Shown here piece after piece: positions 16,744-26,172 of a DNA stretch of 64,000 nucleotides; positions within the stretch are counted from its first letter, which is position 1, and each line of letters starts with the position of its first letter. The stretch is taken from positions 496,001 through 560,000 of the forward strand of contig NZ_CALEJS010000015.1 of NCBI RefSeq assembly GCF_937898475.1, given 5' to 3'. Origin of the DNA: an uncultured Chitinophaga sp. Its GTDB lineage: Bacteria > Bacteroidota > Bacteroidia > Chitinophagales > Chitinophagaceae. The position numbers were made by a program, and so were the translations under genes. Under the pieces are notes generated by a model. The model was not told where the DNA came from, searched no databases, and was given only the letters and a program-made list of their open reading frames with translations.

Positions 16744-19700
16744 ATGTTGAAGCGATATTACCTACAAATTCCACTGTTACTGCTTTTGCTGCACATTACC
16801 TATGCACAACAGCCTGCCTATGAGTTTTCTTCACTGAACATCAATAACGGGCTTTCCAACAACCAGATCAACGCTATCTACAAAGATGCGAGAGGCTTTA
16901 TGTGGTTTGGTACCATGAGCGGGTTAAACCGCTATGACGGCTATAGCTTCAAGATCTTCCGGCACAGCCAGGGAGATTCTCTTTCGCTGAATGATGACTA
17001 CATTGACGGCATTTACCCCGCGCCCAATAAGCGCATATATATTAAAACCCGCAACGGGGATAACCTGTACGATCCCGTAAAAGAGCAGTTTGCTGATGCG
17101 GCGGTATGGCTGCGGCAAAACAGGCTGCCCACTTTTGGCGTAACCTGCATCCGCGAAACACCTAAGCGCTGGTGGGTGGCTTATGCAGATTCGGGCTTAT
17201 ACAGGTTAGACAGCGGCCAGCTGGCGCAAAAGGTGGCATTGTCCCACAAGAACGCAAAGCTGGCAGACATCTGCACGATAGGGCAGGAGCGGCTGGGCGT
17301 ATTGTACATGGATGGTTTCCTGGAGATACTGGATGTGCGCACCGGGAAGGTAACCGCCGCCGCAGATGTGGCGACCGGGTTCATACATAAGCCACCACTA
17401 TTGTTACGCCTGTTTGCAGACGCGCAGGAAGACCTCTGGATCTATATGCCGGGTACCGATTTCGGCGTGGTGTACTACAATCCGGCCACGGGTATGGTTA
17501 AACGATTATTCAGCAAGGACAAGGTGTTGAATAATGACATTGTGAACAGCATTGTACAGGACAACCAGGGACTGATATGGATCGGTACCGATCATGGCGG
17601 CATCAATGTGATCAATAAAGCAGACTTCAGCTCACGCTTCCTGATGAACCGGGAAGAAGACGCCAGCAGTGTTGCGGAAAATGCCATCTACGCCATGTTC
17701 AAAGACACGCTCGGCATTATCTGGTGCGGCACGTATAAAAGAGGCATCAGCTATTTTGCAGAGAATACGAAGAAATTTGGTTTATTCAGGCATAAACATG
17801 CGGATAGTAAAAGCCTGCCCTACAATGATGTTAACTGCTTTGCAGAAGATAAAAAAGGCAACCTGTGGATCGGCACCAACGGCGGCGGACTGATATACTT
17901 TGAACGCAGCACCGGGAAGTTTACCCGTTATCAGCATAATCCTGCAGACAATAACAGCATCAGCAGCAATGTGGTATTAAGCCTGTATATAGATCATTAC
18001 GAGAACCTCTGGATAGGCTATTACTTTGGCGGTATGGATTTCTTCAGCAATGGGAAGATCACGCATTACCGCCATGATGACAATAATCCCAACAGCCTGG
18101 CCAACAAGACCGTCTGGAAAATATACCGCGATCAGCGGAACAATTTCTGGGTAGGCACCCTGGGTGGTGGACTGGACCGCTTTGATCCGGGCAACAACAT
18201 CTTTTACCATAATCATGTGAACCTGCCCAACTCTGTTCACAGCAACTTTATTTCCGCGATGACGGAAGATGCTGACGGCAACCTGTGGATAGGTACTGCC
18301 TATGGTATTGACGTGCTGGATAAGGCCAAAGGCATCTTTGTACATTACCTGGCGGCTACCCACCAGCTGGGCAATGATAATGTAAGCTCCCTGCTGCGCG
18401 ATGCCAGGGGCAACATCTGGGCCGGTACCCGGGATGGGCTCAGTGTGTTTGATCCGCAGACGCAGCGCTTCCATACTTTCCGTATGGCAGATGGTTTGCC
18501 AGACAATAACATTATGTGCATCCTGGAAGATGATGCGCATCACCTTTGGGTAAGCACAACAAATGGGCTGAGCAAGATCACGGTTAAACAATCGCCCGGA
18601 GGTATCGCCATTCACTGCCGTAACTTCGATGAGGAAGACGGGCTGCAGGGCAGGGCTTTCAACATCAACGCCGCACTGAAGCTGCGCACCGGCGAACTGG
18701 CATTTGGCGGGGCAGACGGCTTCAATATCTTCCGGCTGGAGGATATACAACAACACAAGGAGGCGCCGCCGCTTGTTTTTACCAGCCTGCAATTATTCAA
18801 TAAAACCATCGGGGTAAATGAAAAGCTGCACAATCATGTGATCCTGCCTGCTGCATTGCCCGAGACAGAAGAGATCAGGCTGCGGTATAACGAGAATGAC
18901 TTCTCTATTGATTTTGCCGCGCTGAGCTTTGTCAATGCAGACAAGAACCGTTACGCCTATATGCTGGACGGTTTTAATAAAGAATGGCAGACAACGGATG
19001 GGAAGTCCAGGCGGGTCATCTATACCAATGTGCCGCCGGGGAATTATACCCTGCGGTTAAAATCGGCCAACGAGGACGGCGTATGGAACGAGAAAGGCAT
19101 TTCCCTGCAGATCAGGATATTGCCCCCGTTCTGGAAAACACCGCTGGCCTACATCATCTATACCGTACTGGTATTCCTGCTGCTCTTTTTCTCCCGGAAG
19201 ATGGTGATCCGGCGGGCGCATATGCGTTTTGCCCTGCAGCAGGAAAGGATGGAAGCACAGCGGCTGCACGAGCTGGATATGATGAAGATCAGGCTGCTCA
19301 CCAATGTGAGTCATGAATTCAGAACACCGGTATCCCTTATACTGGCTCCGCTGGAAGAACTGCTGAAACATACCCGGGAAACAGATCATCAGCAGAAACT
19401 GCAACTGGTACGCACCAATGCCAAAAGGCTGCTGAACCTGGTGAACCAGCTGATGGACTTCCGCAAGATGGAGATGAAAGAGCTGAAGCCAGACCCCACC
19501 AGGGGCGACGTAGCCGTTTTTGTAAAAGAGGTGGTGCAGTCTTTCAGCGACCTGGCGGAGCGTAAACAGGTATCCCTTTCCTACCAATCCAATTGCGAGC
19601 ATTTATACACCTATTTTGACCACGATAAACTGGAACGCATCCTGTTCAACCTCCTGTCAAATGCATTCAAATTTACCCCCCGGGAAGGCGCCGTTACCGT

Positions 19701-20817
19701 AAACGTGCAGGTAACAGCTGCCGACGGCAAATCCCGGATGGAAATAAAAGTGGAGGATACAGGCATCGGTATTCCAAAAGAAAGACAGGACAAGATCTTT
19801 GAACGCTTTTTCCAGAGCGATACACATACCGGGCTGGTAAACCAGGGCAGCGGTATCGGACTGGCCATTACCAGGGAATTTGTGAAGCTCGCCAACGGCG
19901 TTATGACCGTGGAAAGCGAGGAAAATAAGGGCAGTTGTTTTACCGTTACACTCCCCTTTGAACGGTCGGACGCCCCGCCTGATGCGATGCCTGCAACGTT
20001 TGATCCCCCCCGGGAAGTGGTATTGTCTGCATTACCGGCTGTATCAGACAAGGTGGAAAGGAAAGAGCAGACCATCTTACTGGTGGAAGATAATGACGAT
20101 TTCCGCTTTTACCTGAAAGAGAACCTGAAAGCGTTCTATGATATCATCGAAGCGCCGGATGGCAAGTCGGGATGGCAAAAGGCTTTATCTGCCCATCCGG
20201 ACCTGGTAGTGAGCGACATCAACATGCCGCAGATGGATGGGATGGAGCTTTGCCGCAAGATCAAGAACGATAGCCGTACCCGCCATATCCCGGTGATCCT
20301 CTTAACAGCCATGTCAGGAGAGCAGGAGCAGCTGCAGGGACTGGAGGCCGGAGCGGTAGACTATATGGTAAAGCCCTTCAATTTTGAGATCATGCTGTCC
20401 AGGGTGAGGAATATCCTGAACAGACAGGCGCCCGTGAAACTGGTGGTAGGATCATCATCTGTTGCCGGCGACCGTCCTGTATCAGCCGATGAGAAGTTCC
20501 TGCAAAGGGCCCTGGAGATCGTGGAAAAACAGTTGTCTAATGCGGATTTCTCTGTAGAGGAGCTGAGCCGCGAACTTTGTATGAACCGGGTTTCTGTTTA
20601 CCGGAGGATCTTTTCCATTACCGGCCAGACACCGGTAGAGTTTATCAGAACCGTACGGCTGCGGAAAGCGGCACAACTGCTGGCGCAAACAGAGATGAAT
20701 GTAACGGAAGTGGCGTATGAGGTAGGGTTTAATAATCCGAAGTATTTTGCGAAATATTTTAAGATAGCGTATAAGATGTTGCCGTCGGCGTATGCGAGTG
20801 CGATGAGGAAGGTTTAA
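16744..20817 (+). CDS. Hybrid two-component system regulator (HTCS) of the PUL
   Basis: One ~1357-residue inner-membrane protein joins sensor kinase and regulator. After a signal sequence (MLKRYYLQIPLLLLLLH) come about 14 two-component propeller repeats forming two seven-bladed propellers (WFGTMSGLNRYDG, WIGTDHGGINVIN, WVGTLGGGLDRFD, WAGTRDGLSVFD), a Y_Y_Y domain (~713-782), a transmembrane segment (~800-815), the kinase with phosphorylated His857 in NVSHEFRTP and ATP-site boxes DTGIGIPKE and GSGIGLAI, a receiver with Asp1158 in DLVVSDINMPQMDG, and an AraC helix-turn-helix from ~1252. Such proteins bind oligosaccharides in the periplasm and activate the adjacent susCD genes. The ATG at 16744 is preferred to 16693 because it puts the signal peptide at the N-terminus. 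Confidence 0.93.
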   Translation: MLKRYYLQIPLLLLLLHITYAQQPAYEFSSLNINNGLSNNQINAIYKDARGFMWFGTMSGLNRYDGYSFKIFRHSQGDSLSLNDDYIDGIYPAPNKRIYIKTRNGDNLYDPVKEQFADAAVWLRQNRLPTFGVTCIRETPKRWWVAYADSGLYRLDSGQLAQKVALSHKNAKLADICTIGQERLGVLYMDGFLEILDVRTGKVTAAADVATGFIHKPPLLLRLFADAQEDLWIYMPGTDFGVVYYNPATGMVKRLFSKDKVLNNDIVNSIVQDNQGLIWIGTDHGGINVINKADFSSRFLMNREEDASSVAENAIYAMFKDTLGIIWCGTYKRGISYFAENTKKFGLFRHKHADSKSLPYNDVNCFAEDKKGNLWIGTNGGGLIYFERSTGKFTRYQHNPADNNSISSNVVLSLYIDHYENLWIGYYFGGMDFFSNGKITHYRHDDNNPNSLANKTVWKIYRDQRNNFWVGTLGGGLDRFDPGNNIFYHNHVNLPNSVHSNFISAMTEDADGNLWIGTAYGIDVLDKAKGIFVHYLAATHQLGNDNVSSLLRDARGNIWAGTRDGLSVFDPQTQRFHTFRMADGLPDNNIMCILEDDAHHLWVSTTNGLSKITVKQSPGGIAIHCRNFDEEDGLQGRAFNINAALKLRTGELAFGGADGFNIFRLEDIQQHKEAPPLVFTSLQLFNKTIGVNEKLHNHVILPAALPETEEIRLRYNENDFSIDFAALSFVNADKNRYAYMLDGFNKEWQTTDGKSRRVIYTNVPPGNYTLRLKSANEDGVWNEKGISLQIRILPPFWKTPLAYIIYTVLVFLLLFFSRKMVIRRAHMRFALQQERMEAQRLHELDMMKIRLLTNVSHEFRTPVSLILAPLEELLKHTRETDHQQKLQLVRTNAKRLLNLVNQLMDFRKMEMKELKPDPTRGDVAVFVKEVVQSFSDLAERKQVSLSYQSNCEHLYTYFDHDKLERILFNLLSNAFKFTPREGAVTVNVQVTAADGKSRMEIKVEDTGIGIPKERQDKIFERFFQSDTHTGLVNQGSGIGLAITREFVKLANGVMTVESEENKGSCFTVTLPFERSDAPPDAMPATFDPPREVVLSALPAVSDKVERKEQTILLVEDNDDFRFYLKENLKAFYDIIEAPDGKSGWQKALSAHPDLVVSDINMPQMDGMELCRKIKNDSRTRHIPVILLTAMSGEQEQLQGLEAGAVDYMVKPFNFEIMLSRVRNILNRQAPVKLVVGSSSVAGDRPVSADEKFLQRALEIVEKQLSNADFSVEELSRELCMNRVSVYRRIFSITGQTPVEFIRTVRLRKAAQLLAQTEMNVTEVAYEVGFNNPKYFAKYFKIAYKMLPSAYASAMRKV

Positions 20818-21279
20818 TATTTAAAGTGTAAACTTTAAGGTTCGTTGGAGTTAGGACGTTCGATGGTTGGTTTTATATCCTATGTTTGAATTTCCCACAC
20901 CTGGTAGATCTTTAACTCTTCAAATCTGTAAATTGTTGCCATTTTAAAGAGGTTAACACTTCTTGAAGGTAAGGCATTGTCCCAATAGCTTCAAAATTAA
21001 GGGCCTGGTTTTACCTCACCTCTTCACTTTCAACAAACCTCAAATTTCAAACTCAGACTTTCCCGCAACCATCCATCCCCCAAAAAGTAACATTCCATAC
21101 CCCTGCTGCAACATTCCATCCCAAAGGAATAAACATACCCCTACCATGATTATCAATGACTAAGAATACTTTTAGCAGGTCGTTAAATGAGACATTCCAC
21201 TTATGAAATAATGCAGTGAACCAGTAAACCGAAATCTATCAGATCGCTCATTTTTTATTAAAACTCAATCTTCCACGCT
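20818..21279. other. PUL regulatory intergenic region
   Basis: The 462 bases between regulator and susC contain a small hairpin after the regulator stop (TTAAAGT 20821-20827 with ACTTTAA 20832-20838), a gene-free A/T-rich stretch, the phased AACATTCCAT repeats at 21089-21136, and a weak -7-like TACTTTTA at 21167-21174. A further ACATTCCA occurs at 21192-21199. No ORF is convincing. Confidence 0.6.
21089..21136. promoter_or_regulatory. Phased direct repeats, candidate HTCS/AraC operator
   Basis: AACATTCCAT occurs at 21089-21098 and again exactly 21 bases later at 21110-21119; AACAT followed by ACCCC occurs 22 bases after that (21132-21136). Direct repeats on one helix face with about two-turn spacing are the usual target of AraC-family DNA-binding domains such as that of the adjacent regulator. 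It lies about 60-90 bases before the likely susC transcription start. Confidence 0.5.
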
Positions 21280-24200
21280 ATGCAAAAAGCCAATTATGCA
21301 GGAAGATCATACCTGCTCATGTGGGTACTGATCGCTGTTTGGGCATTCGCTATGCCTGCACAGGCGCAAAACCCTTCCGCAGGAAGCGGAGGACGCAAAA
21401 TCTCCGGTACCGTTACCATGCAGGGTACCGGCAGACCTATACCCGGTGCGGCTATTATTGTTAAAGGTACAAAACACGCTGTTGCTTCCGATGAAAATGG
21501 CAATTTCACGATCCAGGCTGAACCGGATCAGATTATCAGGGTCACATCTATGGGATTCTCTCCAAGAGAGATGAAGGCCGGCACTTCAGGCACCATCAAC
21601 ATCATGCTGAATGAAGACATGCGCCAGTTAAATGATGTGGTGGTAGTTGGCTATGGTAAAATGAAGAAAACAGACCAGAGCAGCGCACAGGTGTCCATCA
21701 GCTCCGCAGACATCAACCGCACGGTGAACACCACTATCGACCAGGCCTTGCAGGGAAGGGCTGCCGGTGTTTATGTAACGCAGAACTCCGGTCAGCCAGG
21801 CGGTGGTATCTCGGTGAACATCCGCGGGGTAAACACCCTCAGCGGCACCAATGAACCGCTCTATGTAATAGATGGTGTACAGATGCAGCCATCTACCGTT
21901 GCTTATGGCGCCACCAGCTCCAGCAATCCACTGGCAGGCATCAACCCCGCAGATATCGAGTCTTTCGAGATCCTGCAGGGACCATCCGCCACCGCGGTAT
22001 ATGGTTCACGCGCCACCAACGGCGTAATTCTTGTAACCACCAAAAGAGGGAAGGCCGGTCAGATCAAACTGAGCTACAACTACCTCTACTCGCTCCAGGA
22101 GAGACCGGACGAGCTGCCTACCATGAACCTGCGCCAGTTTGCGGAAATGAACAACGAGATTGCGGCATTGCTGAACCGTACGCCAACAGCAGAATTCCAG
22201 AACCCCGCCGTATTGGGTAATGGTACCAACTGGCAACACTCGCTGTTCAAACAGTCGCCGTTGCATAAACACCAGGTAACAGTGAGCGGCGGATCAAACA
22301 ACACCACTTACTATATGTCCGGCGAATATTTCAAACAGGACGGGGTGGCCATCGGTTCCAACTTCAACCGTTACTCTTTCCGCCTGAACCTGGACAACCA
22401 GGCGTTTAAATGGCTGAAGCTAAGCACATCGCTCAATTTCTACCAGACAAGAGAAAAGCTGGCGGCTACCAGTGAAGATGTAATCAGGAATGCCATTAAC
22501 CTGGCCCCCAATATCCCGGTAAAGAACCCGGATGGTACCTGGGGCGGCGCTACTACCAATGAATACGGCAGCAATGCCAAATTTGCGCCCCTGAACCCCG
22601 TAGCCATCGCCAACCTGGTAACCAACAGCTTTAAAAAGACCGGTGGCCTGGGTGGCGCCAGTGCGGAAGTGGCCATCATCAAAGGCCTGACCTTCCGTAC
22701 CAGCTTTAACGGCAATTTTGAATATGGAGACGGCAGCCGCTTCACACCTACTTACACTCTCGGGTATATCACCAATGAAAAAGCGAGCCTGGCCATCAAC
22801 AACTCCCGGAACTTTTACTGGAACCTGAATGAGCTGTTGCAATACAATACAGAAACAGGCAAACACAGTATAGGCGTAATGGTGAGCCACGAAGCGCAGG
22901 CCTGGAACTACCAGAGCTTTTCTGCCCAGCGCACAGGCTTTGCAAGTAACGATATCCAGTCGCTGAACCTGGGAGACGCGGCAGGACAAACCACAGGCAG
23001 CGCTAAGGGCTCCGGCGCGCTGGAATCTTACCTGGGACGTATCAACTATACCTATGACAATAAATACATCCTGCAGCTGGCAGGAAGGGCAGATGGTTCC
23101 AGCAATTTCGGACCGGAGAACAAATGGGGATACTTTCCTTCCATATCAGCCGCTTGGAGAATTTCGCAGGAGCCTTTCATGAAAGACATCGGCTTTATCA
23201 ATGACCTGAAGATCCGTGCTGAATATGGTACTACCGGTAATACCGGTAGCGGCGGCGCACAGTATGCCGCGCTGAATGCCGTTACAACGCCCTGGGGCGC
23301 CGGCTTCCGTACCGGTCAGTATGGCAATGCGGGCATCAAATGGGAGTCTACCGAAACCAGGAATATTGGTTTCAACCTGAGTATGCTGGGCGACAGGATC
23401 CAGCTGGAAGGCGATTTCTATGTGAAGAAAACCGATAACCTGCTGATGCCTAACCCGCTGCCCGCCTACATGGGCACACAGGGCGAAGGCGGCATCAATC
23501 CGCCTGTTGTGAACATCGGCGCCCTGCAGAACAAAGGTTTCGGCCTTACGCTGAATACGGTAAACATCAACAGCAAGGCTGGATTCACCTGGAAGTCCAA
23601 TTTCAATATCTCCTCTTTTAAAACAAAGATCACGAAGTTCTATTCCGATGCGGCATTCCTGTCTAAGACAGCCTGGTATATGAACAACTTTGCAGAACGT
23701 TCCGTGGTGGGTGAAGCGCCGTGGCAGTTCTATGGATATATCGCAGAAGGCATTTTCCAGTCTGAAGATGAGATCAACAAAAGCGCTATCCCTACACAGT
23801 CAGACGGCACCCGCCTCCCGGTACAACAGGACGGCGGCGTGTGGGTAGGCGATATCAAATACAAAGACCTGAATGGCGATGGCCTTATTGATTCAAGAGA
23901 CCAGACCTTTATTGGTAACCCCTGGCCCAAATTCACTTTCGGATTTACCAATACTTTCTCTTATAAAGGTTTTGATCTGAGCATACTGGTAACGGGTGCG
24001 CAGGGTAATGACATCTATAACTACCTGCGTTTTGAGAATACCAATCCCAATAACATCAACCTGGGCAGGAACCTGTTGCAGGAAACCTTCAATTATGCAA
24101 GAGTAACTACGGATGCCGGCGGCGCTGCTGTATTGCAGAACCCGGGCGCTACCGTTCCCCGGATAGTGGGCACGGATGTAAATGGCAATGGTAACCGCTT

Positions 24201-24486
24201 TACAAACCTGTTTGTAGAAGATGGTTCTTACATCCGCATCAAGAATGTGCAGCTGGGTTATAATATCCCGCGTTCGCTGATCAGCCGCCAGCAGGTGGTG
24301 AAAGCCATCCGTCTCAGCATCGGGGTGCAGAACCTGCACACCTTCACCAAATACAAAGGATATGACCCTGAAGTGGGCGCTTACCTGGGTAAAGAGGTGC
24401 AGCTCAACAGCCAGTTCATTGGCGTAGATGCAGGCCGTTATCCCTTAACCAGGTTGTATACCGCCAGCGCAGCAGTTGATTTCTAA
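21280..24486 (+). CDS. susC: SusC/RagA family TonB-dependent outer membrane transporter
   Basis: The 1068-residue protein has a signal peptide ending AQAQ, a carboxypeptidase-like beta-sandwich (ISGTVTMQGTGRPIPGAAIIVKGT), the TonB-interaction strand before the plug (LNDVVVVGYGKMKKTDQSSA), the plug (QALQGRAAGVYVTQNSGQPGG, NIRGVNTLSGTNEPLYVIDG, GPSATAVYGSRATNGVILVTTKRG) and a 22-strand barrel to the end. With SusD it forms a lidded complex that imports glycan fragments across the outer membrane using TonB energy. It is the first gene of a tight operon with susD (18-base gap), a glycan-binding lipoprotein and a hydrolase, and is probably induced by the upstream hybrid regulator. Confidence 0.95.
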   Translation: MQKANYAGRSYLLMWVLIAVWAFAMPAQAQNPSAGSGGRKISGTVTMQGTGRPIPGAAIIVKGTKHAVASDENGNFTIQAEPDQIIRVTSMGFSPREMKAGTSGTINIMLNEDMRQLNDVVVVGYGKMKKTDQSSAQVSISSADINRTVNTTIDQALQGRAAGVYVTQNSGQPGGGISVNIRGVNTLSGTNEPLYVIDGVQMQPSTVAYGATSSSNPLAGINPADIESFEILQGPSATAVYGSRATNGVILVTTKRGKAGQIKLSYNYLYSLQERPDELPTMNLRQFAEMNNEIAALLNRTPTAEFQNPAVLGNGTNWQHSLFKQSPLHKHQVTVSGGSNNTTYYMSGEYFKQDGVAIGSNFNRYSFRLNLDNQAFKWLKLSTSLNFYQTREKLAATSEDVIRNAINLAPNIPVKNPDGTWGGATTNEYGSNAKFAPLNPVAIANLVTNSFKKTGGLGGASAEVAIIKGLTFRTSFNGNFEYGDGSRFTPTYTLGYITNEKASLAINNSRNFYWNLNELLQYNTETGKHSIGVMVSHEAQAWNYQSFSAQRTGFASNDIQSLNLGDAAGQTTGSAKGSGALESYLGRINYTYDNKYILQLAGRADGSSNFGPENKWGYFPSISAAWRISQEPFMKDIGFINDLKIRAEYGTTGNTGSGGAQYAALNAVTTPWGAGFRTGQYGNAGIKWESTETRNIGFNLSMLGDRIQLEGDFYVKKTDNLLMPNPLPAYMGTQGEGGINPPVVNIGALQNKGFGLTLNTVNINSKAGFTWKSNFNISSFKTKITKFYSDAAFLSKTAWYMNNFAERSVVGEAPWQFYGYIAEGIFQSEDEINKSAIPTQSDGTRLPVQQDGGVWVGDIKYKDLNGDGLIDSRDQTFIGNPWPKFTFGFTNTFSYKGFDLSILVTGAQGNDIYNYLRFENTNPNNINLGRNLLQETFNYARVTTDAGGAAVLQNPGATVPRIVGTDVNGNGNRFTNLFVEDGSYIRIKNVQLGYNIPRSLISRQQVVKAIRLSIGVQNLHTFTKYKGYDPEVGAYLGKEVQLNSQFIGVDAGRYPLTRLYTASAAVDF

Positions 24487-24504
24487 ACAAAAAAAGTACA
24501 CATC

Positions 24505-26154
24505 ATGAAGAAGCTTCATTCTAAAATATACCTGGCAGCACTGGCATTCTGCGGAATGCTGAGCAGCTGCAGCAAGGATTTCCTCAACAGGCCGCCGGAA
24601 GATGCGATCGTAGACGCTAATTTCTTCCAGACTACAGACCAGGTATTGGCAGGTACCGCGCCGCTGTATAACATTGTATGGTTTGCCTATAACGACAAGG
24701 CATCGCATGGTATAGGCGATGGAAGGGCCGGTATCCTGATGTCTGGTTCCTATCAGCTGGAAAACATCCGTATGCAGACAACAGACGTCACGCCGGAAGT
24801 GTATAGCTCCTGGACAGCGTTCTTCAATGTAGTGGCACAATCCAACATGGCCATCAGCAACATCAGCAAATATACAGCGGCTTCCGTTCCGGATAATATC
24901 AGGCAGGCAGCCATTGGCGAAGGACGCTTTATGAGAGGACTGGCGTACGCTTACTTAGTGCAGAACTGGGGACCAGTGCCCATTATCACGGATAACAATG
25001 TGCTGCTGACAGATACTTCCATTACCAGGAATACCGTGGAATCTGTATGGGAATTCATCATCCGCGATCTCCGCTTTGCTGCGAACAACCTGCCTGCTAC
25101 GCCTTTGCAGAAAGGACGCCTGACCAAATGGGCGGCAGAAGGTATGCTGGCCAAAATGTACCTGACACGCGCCGGTGTAGGGGGCAGCGGTACCCGTAAA
25201 CAGGCAGACCTGGACAGCGCTGCATGGTTTGCAAAAGATGTGATCAGCAACAGCGGCGCCACACTGATGAGCAATTATGAAGACCTGTTCCTGATGAAGA
25301 ACAACAATAACCCGGAAAGCCTGTTTGCTTTGCAATGGAAATACGATGGCGACTGGGGCACACAGAACAGCGTACAGGCCTTCCTGGCATACGGCTCTGA
25401 AATAACCGGTTTTGGTGATGGCTGGGGCGGCGACCTGGGAGGTTCCCTGGAGATGCTGCGGCGATATTCAGCAAATGACAAACGCCGCAAGGCCACATTC
25501 ATGTACCCGGGCGATCACTATGCCTATATTCACCAGGCAGTAGATGATCCCAATAACCCCGGTAAAAAGATCATACAGGAACTGCAGGTGCCCTGGAATT
25601 ATGTGGGCACAGAAAGATACAATACCCGTGCCTGGGTGAAAAAGTATGTAGTAGGCCGCCCGGAAGACAATGACGGCAAAGTTACACAACAGCATACCGA
25701 GATTAACACCTATATGCTGCGCCTGGCGGATGTATACCTGCTGTATGCAGAAGCACTGATGGGCAACGCTGCTACCACTACCAATGCAGAAGCGCTGAAA
25801 TACTTCAATGCGGTGCGTACCCGGGCAGGGCTGGATGCGAAGACCAGCATCAGTGCAGATGATATTTTCTATGAAAGAAGACTGGAGCTGGCAATGGAAG
25901 GGCAGGCCTGGTATGATGTTGTACGCTTGCATTACTACAATCCCACCAGGGCGCTGACGATTCTGAGCCAGCAGGACAGGGGTACTTACCGGATAGTGCC
26001 CAATGCGGCAACGAATGCCACATCCTGGACAATCACTTCTGATACGCCGGCCACGTACCCGGTAACAGAAAGTAATTTCTACCTGCCTTACCCAGCTGCG
26101 GAACTAACGGCAGCGCCTAACCTCCGTAAACCGCCGGTGCCTTACCAGTTCTAA
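24505..26154 (+). CDS. susD: SusD/RagB family glycan-binding outer membrane lipoprotein
   Basis: The 549-residue lipoprotein starts with a type II signal whose lipidated cysteine is Cys22 (LSSCSKDFLN, also the usual start of SusD and a typical surface-export context). Family signatures include NRPPEDAIVDANFFQT, the TPR-like helices around IGEGRFMRGLAYAYLVQNWGPVP, LTKWAAEGMLAKMYLTRAG, LRLADVYLLYAEALMG, YFNAVRTRAGL and ERRLELAMEGQAWYDVVRLH near the C-terminus. It caps the SusC channel and captures oligosaccharides. It lies 18 bases after susC and 18 bases before the next gene, indicating one transcript. Substrate specificity cannot be deduced from the sequence. Confidence 0.95.
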   Translation: MKKLHSKIYLAALAFCGMLSSCSKDFLNRPPEDAIVDANFFQTTDQVLAGTAPLYNIVWFAYNDKASHGIGDGRAGILMSGSYQLENIRMQTTDVTPEVYSSWTAFFNVVAQSNMAISNISKYTAASVPDNIRQAAIGEGRFMRGLAYAYLVQNWGPVPIITDNNVLLTDTSITRNTVESVWEFIIRDLRFAANNLPATPLQKGRLTKWAAEGMLAKMYLTRAGVGGSGTRKQADLDSAAWFAKDVISNSGATLMSNYEDLFLMKNNNNPESLFALQWKYDGDWGTQNSVQAFLAYGSEITGFGDGWGGDLGGSLEMLRRYSANDKRRKATFMYPGDHYAYIHQAVDDPNNPGKKIIQELQVPWNYVGTERYNTRAWVKKYVVGRPEDNDGKVTQQHTEINTYMLRLADVYLLYAEALMGNAATTTNAEALKYFNAVRTRAGLDAKTSISADDIFYERRLELAMEGQAWYDVVRLHYYNPTRALTILSQQDRGTYRIVPNAATNATSWTITSDTPATYPVTESNFYLPYPAAELTAAPNLRKPPVPYQF

Positions 26155-26172
26155 TCTAAAAATGAAAACGTT

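Noticed and set aside
17977..18792. 271-codon open frame on the minus strand
   Set aside because: Antisense to the propeller repeats of the hybrid regulator, which are intact on the plus strand.
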